Assembly (NCBI GenBank): GCA_038213835.1
Contig: JBBQSN010000053.1
Location: forward strand, 1-19,926
Length of the DNA: 19,926 bases
Direction: 5' to 3'
Source: JBBQSN01 sp038213835
GTDB lineage: Bacteria > Actinomycetota > Actinomycetes > Actinomycetales > CAWJMD01
Part shown: positions 1 to 7,294 of the stretch, piece by piece
How positions within the stretch are numbered: the stretch's first letter is position 1
How the letters are laid out: each line of letters opens with the position of its first letter
Made by a program: the position numbers and the translations under genes
The notes under the pieces: model-generated
Told to the model about the DNA's origin: nothing
The model's database searches: none
The model's input: the letters and a program-made list of their open reading frames with translations, nothing else

Positions 1-35
1 GGCTATCCGGGTGCCGCATGGGCCACACTGGCGCG

Positions 36-692
36 ATGGACGGGCGGCACGCGGAGCGGGCGGTGCCGTCCGCGGTCGCGGCGGCCAAGGCGGAGCTGAG
101 GCGACGGGTGAGGCGGGCCCGCGCCGTCGCCGTCGACCCCGGACGCGCCGAGGCGCTCGCCCGGACGGCGACGGCGGCGGAGCCGCTGCGACGGCTGCTC
201 CGGGAGGGCTCGGGCACCGTCCTGGCCTACGCGGCCACCCCCGGCGAGCCGGACCTGGCAGCGCTGCGGGAGTCGTTGCGGGCAGGCGGGATCCGCGTGC
301 TGCTCCCCGTGGTCGCCGGTCCCGGCCTGCTGCGGTGGGGCGTCGACACCGGGACGCTGCGGCCCGGACGCGCGCTCCCCAGCGGGTTGCGGGTCGACGA
401 GCCCGCGGGCGCCCTGCTGCCCGCTTCGGCGGCCGCCGACCTCGGAGCGGACGGCGTCGTGCTCGTCCCGGCGCTGGCCGTCTCGCGCGACGGCACCCGG
501 CTCGGCCAGGGTGGCGGCTTCTACGACCGGGCGCTGGCCGCCCTGCCGCGGTGGCCGACCGGGCCACTGGTCGTGGGGGTCGTCCACGACGACGAGCTGC
601 TGCGCCCGGGAGGGGTGCCGGCCGAGGCGCACGACCAGCGCGTCGACGCCGCGCTCACGCCGTCCGATTGGGTCGCCCTCGGGGGGAGCTAA
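36..692 (+). CDS. 5-formyltetrahydrofolate cyclo-ligase (MTHFS)
   Basis: Cytosolic enzyme of the folate one-carbon pathway that converts 5-formyl-THF to 5,10-methenyl-THF using ATP. The 218-aa product has the family signatures: VPALAVSRDGTRLG (about residues 144-157) running into the nucleotide-binding LGQGGGFYDR (156-165), and a C-terminal HDQRVD (199-204). Length is normal for the family. An in-frame ATG at 18 would add six residues. I prefer 36 because CACACT lies 6 nt before it, which fits a leaderless promoter, and no Shine-Dalgarno is visible for either start. Its TAA stop overlaps the stop of the convergent acylase gene, leaving no room for a terminator. In Mycobacterium tuberculosis the cyclo-ligase (Rv0992c) sits beside ruc (Rv0991c). 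Here ruc is also nearby, with two genes in between. Confidence 0.93.
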   Translation: MDGRHAERAVPSAVAAAKAELRRRVRRARAVAVDPGRAEALARTATAAEPLRRLLREGSGTVLAYAATPGEPDLAALRESLRAGGIRVLLPVVAGPGLLRWGVDTGTLRPGRALPSGLRVDEPAGALLPASAAADLGADGVVLVPALAVSRDGTRLGQGGGFYDRALAALPRWPTGPLVVGVVHDDELLRPGGVPAEAHDQRVDAALTPSDWVALGGS

Positions 693-3355
693 CCCTGCGG
701 GACCGGCCGCAGCACGAGGGTGTCCTCGGCTGCGGACTCGACCTGGTCGCGGCTGAACGGCCACGGGAACGTCTCGCCGTCGGCCCAGGCGTCGGTCTGG
801 TCGCCGTAGTGCCCGCTCCACGGGTGGCCGGAGACGCCCGTGAGGTCGACCCAGGTGGAGCGGTCGAGGTCGTCGAGGTCGACCACCATCCGCATCGACG
901 GCACCCAGTCGACGGTGTACGAGCCCTGCTCGGTGGCGTCCCAGCCGGTGGCCAGCACGATCGAGGAACCGCCGCCCATCCGGTACCCGTCGGAGTTGAA
1001 CAGCGTGCGCACCGGGCCGGGCACGGTCTCGCCGCCGAGGGGCTGGTGGGCCAGCTGCAGCGTGTGCAGCTTGCCCCACTCCCACTTGGCGGGGTCCTTG
1101 CCGAGGCTCGCGGTGAGCTCGAGCCGCGCGTCCTTCAGCGCCTGGCCGATGACCTGATCACGTGACTCGACGATGGTCGGGGTGGCGAAGTCGTCCCACC
1201 ACGGGCTGTCCTTCTCGCCGAGCAGGTTCGTCACCACCTGGAACCAGCGGCCGCCGCCGTCGGGGTGGATCGAGGGCGGCAGCTGGTCCTGGAACGTCAG
1301 CCGCAGCAGGTTGCTCCAGACCGCGTTGAAGTAGGCGGCCGCGGCGGAGTCCGCCGGCTGGTCGTAGTCCCAGCACGGCTCGCTGTTGTCGCACGGCCGC
1401 AACAGCTCGACGGCCTCCGCGGTGAACTGTCGATCGGCCGGCGTGTCGCCGTCGACGGGGGGCGCCGCGAGCAGGCTCGGCACCAGCACCTCGGCCAGGC
1501 CGTTGGTGGTGTCGGTCTGCAGCTCGCTCATGTCGTTCGCATCGAGCTTCTCGCCGGCCGCGATCTTCTCGGTCAGGACGTCGCGGATGCGCTGCGAGCG
1601 GTACCCGTAGTCCCAGTCGGAGGTGATCCGGTTCGGGTACTGCGGCCCGATCACCTGCTGGTTGGCCGCCACGACGAACCCCTCCGCCGGGTCGCGCACC
1701 GACGGGAGGTCCTGGAACGGGATGTAGCCCTGCCAGTCCCAGTCCGAGCTCCACCCGGGACGTGGCCAGGTGCCGTCGGCCTGGCCGAGCCCGCTGCCGG
1801 GACGGCGGACCGGGATCCTGCCCGGGGCCTGGTACCCGATGTGCCCGTCGGTGTCGGCGTACACGAGGTTCTGCGACGGCACCTCGAACAGCTCTGCGGC
1901 GGAGCGGAACTCGTCCCAGTTCCTGGCCTCGTTCAAGGCGAAGATCGAGTCGGCCGTACGGCCGGGCGTCAGCGCTGTCCACGACAGGGACACCGCGTAG
2001 CCGCCGGCGCTGAAGGGCGCGGGTTCGGGCACCGGGGCGTCGCCGCCCACCGTGTCGAGGGTCTCGACGACGTCGCTGACGATCGGCCCGTGCACGGTGG
2101 AGCGCACCGTCAGTGGCACGTCGGCGCTGCCCGCGACCCGGATCGTCTCCTCGCGCACCTCGATCGGCTCCTGCCGGCCGTCGCGCAGGTAGGTGCCCTC
2201 GGAGACGTCCTCGAGGAAGAAGTCGCTGACGTCCGGGCCCAGGTTGGTCATCCCCCAGGCGATGTCGGCGTTGTGGCCGATGACGACGCCAGGCAGCCCC
2301 GAGAACGAGAAGCCGGAGACCTCGAACGGGCAGGCGTCGTCGACCTGGGTGCAGTGCAGGCCGACCTGGTACCAGATGCCCGGCATCCCCGGCGCGAGGT
2401 GCGGGTCGTTGGCCAGCAGCGGCCGCCCGGACTCTGTGTGCTCGCCGGAGACGACCCACGAGTTCGAGCCGATGCCGTCACCTCGGCCCATCAGCTCCGG
2501 CACCGAGTCCAGCGCCGTCTGCGCCTGTTCCAGCGCGCCGCGGCCAGCCCGCATCGCGCGCAGGGTGCTGTCGTCGGGGACCGCTGTGGTCGCTGTCACC
2601 CCGGCGGCGGCGTCGGCCGTGAGCGCGCCCTCGATCGAGGCGCCGGCCGTGGCGTCGCCGGGCAGGATCGGCAGGTGCGTCTCGGTCGGGTACGCCGGGT
2701 AGAGCGAGCCGACCATGTCGATGTCGCCGACGCGTCCGTAGGCGATCGCACGCCCGAGCTCGTCGTCGTAGTTGCTGCGCAGGTCCCAGGCCATCGCCTT
2801 GAGCCACGCCAGCGAGTCGACCGGGGTCCAGGGCTCGATCTCGGGCAGGTCGCCGGAGAGGTCGAGCACCGAGTACGCCGCCGAGAGCTCCGCCGGGGAG
2901 CGGCCGTCGACGTAGGCGTTCACGCCGTCGGCGTAGGCCTCCAGGTGGTCGCGGGTGCCCTGGGACAGCAGCGGCAGCTCCTGCTCGGCGACCCGCCGCC
3001 ACCCGAGCGTGCGCACCACGCGGTCGGCGTCCAGGGCGTCCTGGTTCTCCCCGACAAGCTCGGAGAGCCGACCCGCCGTGACGTGGCGACGCAGGTCCAT
3101 CTCGAAGAACCGGTCCTGGGCGTGCACGAAGCCCTGCGCGTAGAACAGGTCGGCGGCGGTGTCCGCGTAGATCTGCGGGACGCCGCGCGCGTCGCGCAGC
3201 ACCTCGACGTCGGAGGACAGACCCGGCACCTCGACGGCTCCGGACCAGTCCGGCAGCGGACGCCTGATCGTCACCACCACGGTCACGAGCAGGACGAGAA
3301 CCACCGCGACGAGCAGCGCCACGGTGGCGAAGGCGATGCGTCGGAGCCCAGGCAC
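689..3355 (-). CDS. Penicillin-acylase-family Ntn hydrolase, membrane-anchored
   Basis: Predicted extracytoplasmic amidohydrolase of the penicillin G / acyl-homoserine-lactone acylase family, which self-cleaves into alpha and beta chains. From the GTG at 3355 the product is 888 aa. It has a hydrophobic N-terminal segment (about residues 7-28) acting as signal or anchor. An alpha-chain block follows with DARGVP, YAQGFVHAQDRFFEMDLRR and GRLSELVG. The beta-chain start GIG/SNSWVVSG puts the N-terminal nucleophile serine at residue 297 (codon at 2465-2467), followed by GRPLLANDPHL and a downstream HGP. The frame stays open upstream to 3568, but that part is arginine/proline-rich and antisense to the antiporter start. 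A TACGCT box 6 nt before 3355 favours this GTG as a leaderless start. Substrate cannot be read from sequence: beta-lactam, AHL, or a lipid/peptide amide. Confidence 0.9.
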   Translation of the reverse strand: MPGLRRIAFATVALLVAVVLVLLVTVVVTIRRPLPDWSGAVEVPGLSSDVEVLRDARGVPQIYADTAADLFYAQGFVHAQDRFFEMDLRRHVTAGRLSELVGENQDALDADRVVRTLGWRRVAEQELPLLSQGTRDHLEAYADGVNAYVDGRSPAELSAAYSVLDLSGDLPEIEPWTPVDSLAWLKAMAWDLRSNYDDELGRAIAYGRVGDIDMVGSLYPAYPTETHLPILPGDATAGASIEGALTADAAAGVTATTAVPDDSTLRAMRAGRGALEQAQTALDSVPELMGRGDGIGSNSWVVSGEHTESGRPLLANDPHLAPGMPGIWYQVGLHCTQVDDACPFEVSGFSFSGLPGVVIGHNADIAWGMTNLGPDVSDFFLEDVSEGTYLRDGRQEPIEVREETIRVAGSADVPLTVRSTVHGPIVSDVVETLDTVGGDAPVPEPAPFSAGGYAVSLSWTALTPGRTADSIFALNEARNWDEFRSAAELFEVPSQNLVYADTDGHIGYQAPGRIPVRRPGSGLGQADGTWPRPGWSSDWDWQGYIPFQDLPSVRDPAEGFVVAANQQVIGPQYPNRITSDWDYGYRSQRIRDVLTEKIAAGEKLDANDMSELQTDTTNGLAEVLVPSLLAAPPVDGDTPADRQFTAEAVELLRPCDNSEPCWDYDQPADSAAAAYFNAVWSNLLRLTFQDQLPPSIHPDGGGRWFQVVTNLLGEKDSPWWDDFATPTIVESRDQVIGQALKDARLELTASLGKDPAKWEWGKLHTLQLAHQPLGGETVPGPVRTLFNSDGYRMGGGSSIVLATGWDATEQGSYTVDWVPSMRMVVDLDDLDRSTWVDLTGVSGHPWSGHYGDQTDAWADGETFPWPFSRDQVESAAEDTLVLRPVPQG

Positions 3356-3361
3356 CCGCCG

Positions 3362-3367
3362 AGCGTA
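3362..3367 (-). promoter_or_regulatory. Putative -10 box (TACGCT) for a leaderless acylase mRNA
   Basis: On the minus strand TACGCT fits the actinobacterial TANNNT -10 pattern and ends 6 nt before the GTG start at 3355. The first base of the start codon would then be the +1. No Shine-Dalgarno precedes that GTG. A weak TGTCAG lies 16 nt upstream as a possible -35. This is inference from pattern and spacing only. Confidence 0.4.
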
Positions 3368-3479
3368 ACGACCTAGACTGGGTCTGACAGCCAGCCCCAC
3401 GAGCGCCGCGAGTCGCGGACTCTCCTGGCGCGTCCGTTCACCTGAGCCAGCTGCCCCCCACCCGTCCGGAGGCCACCCC

Positions 3480-5069
3480 GTGAACGTCGACGACCTGGGC
3501 GTCGTCGTCCTCGGCGGCTCTCTCGTCCTCCTGCTGGCCGTCGGCGCGGTGCGGCTCTCCACCCGCACGGGGACGCCCTCGCTGCTGCTCTACCTCGGCC
3601 TCGGGATCCTGCTCGGGGAGAGCAGCCTCGGCATCGTGTTCGAGGACTTCGAGCTCACCACGGTGCTGGGCTACGCCGCCCTGGCCGTGATCCTGGCCGA
3701 GGGTGGTCTGACCACCCGCTGGTCCACGATCCGTGCGTCTGTGCTCCCCGCCAGCGTCCTCGCCACGCTCGGCACGACCGTCTCGGTCGTGGTCGTCGCG
3801 GTCGGGGCGCACACGCTGCTCGGGGTGGAGTGGCTGCAGGCCTTCCTGCTCGGCGCGGTGCTGTCCTCCACCGATGCCGCGGCGGTGTTCTCGGTGCTGC
3901 GGGTGGTGCCGCTGCCGCGTCGGCTGGCGGGGATGCTGGAGGCCGAGTCCGGCTTCAACGACGCACCCGTCGTCATCCTGGTGGTGGCTCTCAGCGCTGC
4001 AGCCGACGGCGACGAGCTGCACCACCCGGCCCTGGTGGTGCTCGAGGCCGGCGCCGAGCTGGCCGCCGGCTCGCTCATCGGGTTGGGGCTCGGCTGGGTC
4101 GGGGCGCGACTCCTGCGCAGCGTCGCGCTGCCGTCGTCCGGCCTCTACCCGATCGCCGTGATGGCGCTGTGCGCGCTGGCCTACGGGTCGGCCTCGGTGC
4201 TGCACGCGAGCGGCTTCATCGCCGTGTACCTCGCGGCGCTGGTGCTCGGCAACGCGGACCTGCCGCACCGCCCCACCGTTCGCGGCTTCGCCGAGGGCCT
4301 GGGCTGGATCGCCCAGATCGGCCTGTTCGTCCTGCTCGGCCTGCTCGTCTCGCCGTCGAGCCTCCTGGAGCAGGTGGTGCCCGCCCTGGTCATCGGCACC
4401 GTGCTGCTGCTCGTGGCCCGGCCGCTCTCGGTGGTGGCGTCGGTCAGCTGGCTGGGCCACGGCTGGCGGGACCAGGCGTTCCTGTCCTGGGCGGGCCTGC
4501 GCGGGGCGGTGCCGATCGTCCTGGCGACCATCCCGGTGCAGCTGCAGGCCCCGGGGACCGAGGGCCTGTTCGAGCTCGTCTTCGTCCTCGTGGTGGTGTT
4601 CACGCTCGTGCAGGCACCCACGCTGCCGCGGGTGGCCGGGTGGCTGCGCCTGGCCGCCGACACCCCCCAGGACCTCGAGGTGGAGAGCTCCCCGCTGGGT
4701 GCCATCGACGCGCACGTGCTCACGGTCGCGGTCGGACCCGGGTCGCGGCTGCACGGCATGGAGCTGTTCGAGCTGCGGCTGCCCACGGGCGTCGGCGTCA
4801 GCCTGGTCGTGCGCGACGAGACCTCCTTCGTCCCCCAGCCCGGCACCCGGCTGCGGCGTGGCGACCAGCTGATGGTGATCTGCCCGGGACCCGTGCGGCT
4901 GCTCACCGAGCGGCGGCTGCACGTGCTCAGCGAGGAGGGCCGCCTGGCGCACTGGAAGCGAGCCGGCGAGCAGACCGTGGTGCGCAGGCGCCGCCCCCTG
5001 CTGCCGTGGACCCGCACCCCCGGGCAGCCGGGTCGGCGACGGGGACGACCCCCGCCCGGCACGCGTTAG
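3480..5069 (+). CDS. CPA1-type potassium/proton antiporter with C-terminal TrkA-C domain
   Basis: Integral-membrane cation/proton antiporter of the NhaP2/CvrA type, 529 aa. About twelve hydrophobic segments fill residues 5-390. They include the CPA signatures EGGLTTRW (74-81), SSTDAAAVFSVL (129-140) and AESGFNDAPVVI (155-166), the last carrying the conserved ND pair of the transport site. After residue 400 comes a TrkA-C (RCK_C) regulatory domain containing LHGMELFELRLP and RRGDQLMVICP, then a basic arginine/proline-rich tail. The GTG start is supported by GGAGG at 3468-3472 with a 7-nt spacer. Likely role: K+/H+ exchange in osmotic or pH homeostasis, gated by a ligand at the TrkA-C domain. 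The cation (K+ or Na+) is inferred from the architecture. Its stop codon lies inside the -10-like box of the next gene. Confidence 0.88.
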   Translation: MNVDDLGVVVLGGSLVLLLAVGAVRLSTRTGTPSLLLYLGLGILLGESSLGIVFEDFELTTVLGYAALAVILAEGGLTTRWSTIRASVLPASVLATLGTTVSVVVVAVGAHTLLGVEWLQAFLLGAVLSSTDAAAVFSVLRVVPLPRRLAGMLEAESGFNDAPVVILVVALSAAADGDELHHPALVVLEAGAELAAGSLIGLGLGWVGARLLRSVALPSSGLYPIAVMALCALAYGSASVLHASGFIAVYLAALVLGNADLPHRPTVRGFAEGLGWIAQIGLFVLLGLLVSPSSLLEQVVPALVIGTVLLLVARPLSVVASVSWLGHGWRDQAFLSWAGLRGAVPIVLATIPVQLQAPGTEGLFELVFVLVVVFTLVQAPTLPRVAGWLRLAADTPQDLEVESSPLGAIDAHVLTVAVGPGSRLHGMELFELRLPTGVGVSLVVRDETSFVPQPGTRLRRGDQLMVICPGPVRLLTERRLHVLSEEGRLAHWKRAGEQTVVRRRRPLLPWTRTPGQPGRRRGRPPPGTR

Positions 5070-5072
5070 CAT
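5067..5072 (+). promoter_or_regulatory. Putative -10 box (TAGCAT) of ruc
   Basis: TAGCAT matches TANNNT and lies immediately before the CIRCE element, so a start site near 5079 would fall inside the HrcA operator. No convincing -35 is visible. The box includes the stop codon of the antiporter gene. Confidence 0.35.
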
Positions 5073-5098
5073 TGGCACTCGTACCGGCTGAGTGCCAG
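5072..5098 (+). promoter_or_regulatory. CIRCE element (HrcA operator) upstream of ruc
   Basis: Left arm TTGGCACTC (5072-5080), 9-nt spacer, right arm GAGTGCCAG (5090-5098). The arms are complementary at 8 of 9 positions. Arm sequence and 9-nt spacing are those of CIRCE (TTAGCACTC-N9-GAGTGCTAA), the operator of the heat-shock repressor HrcA that controls groES/groEL. It lies 58 nt before the ruc start codon. In M. tuberculosis the ruc homologue is, to my knowledge, also in the HrcA regulon, so site and gene corroborate each other. Confidence 0.88.
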
Positions 5099-5156
5099 TC
5101 CCCTGGCCAGCAGGCGCGAGCCCGATCCCGTTCGACCGCTGCGAAGGAGCCCACCC

Positions 5157-5576
5157 GTGCCGACGTACGCCTACGCCTGCACCGCCTGCGACAACCGGTT
5201 CGAGGTGCACCAGGCGTTCACCGACGACGCCGTCACCGAGTGCCCGGAGTGCGCGGGGCGCGTCCGCAAGGTCTTCAGCTCGGTGGGCATCGTGTTCAAG
5301 GGCTCCGGGTTCTACCGCACCGACTCGCGCTCCACGTCGACCGCGAGCACCCCGTCCGGGTCCGACTCCGGCTCGTCCGAGTCGTCCTCCCCGTCCTCCG
5401 GTGACTCCTCCACGTCCTCGGGCGACTCCTCGAAGGCCGCCGCCTCGGGCGACTCCTCGAAGAAGAGCTCCTCCAACGGCTCATCCTCGAGCGGGTCGTC
5501 GAGCGGGTCGTCGAGCGGGTCGTCCAAGACCGGCTCGTCCTCCGGCAAGGCGGCGTCGGGCAGCTCCTCGAGCTGA
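5157..5576 (+). CDS. ruc: Ruc/FmdB-family zinc-ribbon chaperone with serine-rich disordered tail
   Basis: Product of 139 aa. The N-terminal FmdB-type zinc ribbon (about residues 1-55) has two CxxC knuckles, C8/C11 and C29/C32, plus the family's VFSSVGIVFKGSGFYRTD stretch. Residues 57-139 are a low-complexity tail rich in serine and glycine with a few lysines and glutamates, predicted disordered. This is the architecture of M. tuberculosis Rv0991c (Ruc), a chaperone activated when oxidation of the zinc cysteines releases zinc and allows oligomerisation. GTG start with AAGGAG at 5144-5149 and a 7-nt spacer. The CIRCE element upstream implies induction by heat or protein damage through HrcA. The tail contains tandem DNA repeats, so its length probably varies between strains. 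FmdB was named for a regulator of an unrelated operon, and annotations carrying that name should not be read as transcription factor. Confidence 0.88.
   Translation: MPTYAYACTACDNRFEVHQAFTDDAVTECPECAGRVRKVFSSVGIVFKGSGFYRTDSRSTSTASTPSGSDSGSSESSSPSSGDSSTSSGDSSKAAASGDSSKKSSSNGSSSSGSSSGSSSGSSKTGSSSGKAASGSSSS
5489..5524 (+). repeat. 12-bp tandem repeat x3 within the ruc tail
   Basis: GAGCGGGTCGTC occurs three times head-to-tail at 5489-5500, 5501-5512 and 5513-5524. It encodes a serine/glycine tetrapeptide repeated in the disordered tail. The unit is a multiple of three, so slippage changes tail length without a frameshift. Confidence 0.9.
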
Positions 5577-5585
5577 CCGCCCCGC

Positions 5586-5620
5586 CGTCCACAGGCCGCG
5601 GCGGTCGTGGTCGTCCACAG
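5586..5620 (+). repeat. Two CGTCCACAG direct repeats resembling DnaA boxes
   Basis: CGTCCACAG occurs at 5586-5594 and again at 5612-5620, 26 bp apart, between ruc and mtnP. With their preceding base the 9-mers are CCGTCCACA and TCGTCCACA, differing from the actinobacterial DnaA box TTGTCCACA at two and one positions. Two boxes alone do not make an origin. Confidence 0.35.
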
Positions 5621-5621
5621 C

Positions 5622-5642
5622 CTCCGCTCGACCTCGACCCCG
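5622..5642 (+). repeat. 21-bp dispersed repeat, copy 1
   Basis: A 21-bp stretch beginning CTCCGCTCGACC and ending TCGACCCCG is identical to 12598-12618. Both copies are intergenic, on the same strand and just upstream of a gene. Flanking bases are unrelated. Confidence 0.7.
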
Positions 5643-5658
5643 GGTGGCCGCGGACGGC

Positions 5659-5664
5659 TAGCGT
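5659..5664 (+). promoter_or_regulatory. Putative -10 box (TAGCGT) for leaderless mtnP mRNA
   Basis: TAGCGT (TANNNT) ends 7 nt before the GTG start of mtnP at 5672, and no Shine-Dalgarno precedes that start. The same octamer GCTAGCGT recurs upstream of mscL. Pattern-based inference. Confidence 0.45.
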
Positions 5665-5671
5665 CGCGTCC

Positions 5672-6511
5672 GTGAACGACTCACGCGCGGACATCGGGGT
5701 CATCGGCGGTTCCGGGTTCTACTCCTTCCTCGACGACGCCCGCGAGGTCGAGGTCCGGACCCCGTTCGGCCCGCCCAGCGAGCAGCCGGTGGTCGGCACG
5801 GTGGGTGGCCGCCGCGTGGCGTTCGTCCCGCGCCACGGCCGCGACCACCGCTTCGCGCCGCACCAGGTGGGCTACCGCGCGAACCTCTGGGCGCTGCGGG
5901 CGGTCGGGGTGCGCCAGGTGCTCGCGCCGTGCGCGGTCGGGTCGCTGCGTCCCGAGCTCGGCCCCGGCACCGTCGTGGTCCCGGACCAGGTAGTCGACCG
6001 CACCTGGGGCCGGGCGCACACCGTCTACGACGGCCTCGACGACCGGGCCGACCACGTCGTGCACGTCGGCTTCGCCGACCCGTTCTGCCCGGTGGGGCGG
6101 CGGGCCGTGCTCGAGGTCGCGGCCGGTCGCAAGGGCGCGGCGCACGACGGCGGCACCCTCGTCGTCGTCAACGGCCCGCGGTTCTCCAGCCGGGCCGAGT
6201 CGCAGTGGCACGCGGCCGCCGGGTGGTCGGTGGTCGGCATGACCGCGATGCCGGAGGCCGCGATCGCCCGCGAGCTGGCGATGTGCTTCACCACGATCGC
6301 GCTGGTCACCGACCACGACGCCGGCGTCGAGGGTGGCGAGGCCGTCACCCACGCCGAGGTGCTCGAGGTGTTCGGCCGCAACGTCGAGCGGCTCAAGGGC
6401 CTGGTCGGCGCCGCCGTGGCCGCGCTCCCCGGCCCCGACTCCCCTGAGGCCACCGGGTGCGCGTGCCGACACGCCCTCCAGGGGCTGCGACTGCCGTTCG
6501 TGCTGCCCTGA
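5672..6511 (+). CDS. mtnP: S-methyl-5'-thioadenosine phosphorylase
   Basis: Cytosolic purine nucleoside phosphorylase (PNP/MTAP family, 279 aa) that splits methylthioadenosine, the by-product of polyamine synthesis, into adenine and 5-methylthioribose-1-phosphate. Visible motifs: phosphate-binding GGSG (12-15), RHGRDHR (54-60), NGPRFSSRAES (167-177), GMTAMPEA (189-196) and the purine-site TDHDAG (213-218). The TDxD aspartates, which contact the 6-amino group in MTA phosphorylases, are kept, favouring adenine over 6-oxopurine substrates. A methylthioinosine or guanosine preference is not excluded. GTG start chosen because a -10-like box lies 7 nt before it. Its TGA is followed after one base by the start of the SAF-domain gene, so the two are probably translationally coupled. 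Confidence 0.92.
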   Translation: MNDSRADIGVIGGSGFYSFLDDAREVEVRTPFGPPSEQPVVGTVGGRRVAFVPRHGRDHRFAPHQVGYRANLWALRAVGVRQVLAPCAVGSLRPELGPGTVVVPDQVVDRTWGRAHTVYDGLDDRADHVVHVGFADPFCPVGRRAVLEVAAGRKGAAHDGGTLVVVNGPRFSSRAESQWHAAAGWSVVGMTAMPEAAIARELAMCFTTIALVTDHDAGVEGGEAVTHAEVLEVFGRNVERLKGLVGAAVAALPGPDSPEATGCACRHALQGLRLPFVLP

Positions 6512-6512
6512 C

Positions 6513-7208
6513 GTGGGTGCCACCGCGCAGGCGCCGACCCGGTCCGCCGTGGCCCGGCGGCTGCGACGACACCGGCGACCGCTCTCGGCCGTCCTGCTCG
6601 CCACCGCCGCGGGCACGGTCGTGCACGCCGCCCTGCCCCAGCCCGCCGGCACCTCGCTGGTGACCGTCGCCCACGACCTCCCCGCCGGCCACGTGCTCTC
6701 GGGCGCCGACCTCACGACCACCGCCGTGCCCGCGGGCGCGGTCCCCGACGGTGCGCTCGGGGCCGAGGGGCTCGAGGGCGCCCGGCTCGCCTCGGCCGTG
6801 CGGGCGGGCGAGCCCGTCACCGACGCGCGGGTCTCAGGCGCCGGTCTCGTCGTGGCCCTGCCGACCGGTCAGGTCGCGGTGCCGGTGCTGCTGGCTCCCC
6901 AGGTCCGCCCGTGGCTCACGGTGGGCCAGCGGGTGCGGCTGCACCCGGTGCCGGCCGGCACGGGCTGGGCGCAGGGCGCCGCCGGGACCGCTGAGGTCGG
7001 GACCGCTGAGGTCGGGACCGCCGAGGTCGTGGTCGAGGACGCCGTCGTGCTCGACATCGCCGCCGCCCCGTCCGACGGCCTCCTGGCCGGGGGGGCCACG
7101 ACCGGCCTCGAGGGGGTCACGGTGCTCGTCCAGGTACCTGACCACGACGCCGCGCGCCTGGCCGCCGCCTCCGGGCCCGTCCCCGCGGTGCTGCTCGGCT
7201 CGTCGTGA
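6513..7208 (+). CDS. Membrane-anchored SAF-domain protein (CpaB/RcpC-like)
   Basis: Product of 231 aa. A short basic N-terminus is followed by one hydrophobic signal/anchor segment (about 23-41). A SAF domain then spans about 47-105, with VTVAHDLPAGHVLSGADLTT and an ARLASAVRAGEPVTDARV ending. SAF domains occur in antifreeze/sialic-acid-synthase folds and in the CpaB/RcpC and FlgA pilus or flagellar assembly proteins. The second half (about 111-231) is beta-rich, as in CpaB. No tad/cpa pilus genes are in the window, so a pilus role is unproven. It starts one base after the mtnP stop and carries a GTAEV x3 pentapeptide repeat at 158-172. A GTG start at 6513 is the only one fitting the coupled arrangement; longer versions run antisense-like through mtnP. 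Confidence 0.8.
   Translation: MGATAQAPTRSAVARRLRRHRRPLSAVLLATAAGTVVHAALPQPAGTSLVTVAHDLPAGHVLSGADLTTTAVPAGAVPDGALGAEGLEGARLASAVRAGEPVTDARVSGAGLVVALPTGQVAVPVLLAPQVRPWLTVGQRVRLHPVPAGTGWAQGAAGTAEVGTAEVGTAEVVVEDAVVLDIAAAPSDGLLAGGATTGLEGVTVLVQVPDHDAARLAAASGPVPAVLLGSS
6984..7028 (+). repeat. 15-bp tandem repeat x3 in the SAF-protein gene
   Basis: GGGACCGCTGAGGTC is repeated at 6984-6998 and 6999-7013. A third copy at 7014-7028 has one T-to-C change that is silent. It encodes GTAEV three times in a linker, so copy-number change would be in frame. Confidence 0.9.
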
Positions 7209-7247
7209 CCCGTCGCCGACCCCTCGGGGGGTGGTGCCCGCGAGCGC

Positions 7248-7253
7248 TAGCGT
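7248..7253 (+). promoter_or_regulatory. Putative -10 box (TAGCGT) of mscL
   Basis: TAGCGT in the context GCTAGCGT, identical to the octamer before mtnP. A start near 7260 would give about 35 nt of leader with AAGGGAAG as ribosome binding site. No clear -35. Confidence 0.4.
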
Positions 7254-7294
7254 GTGCCTCGTTTCGCCCCCTCGCGCACCAGAAGGGAAGACCC

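Noticed and set aside
3438..5210. 590-aa minus-strand frame opposite the antiporter
   Set aside because: Gln/His/Arg-rich shadow of the antiporter gene, whose membrane segments and motifs are unambiguous.
5586..5620. DnaA-box-like pair as a replication origin
   Set aside because: Only two imperfect boxes, no AT-rich unwinding region, no dnaA/dnaN/parAB neighbours.
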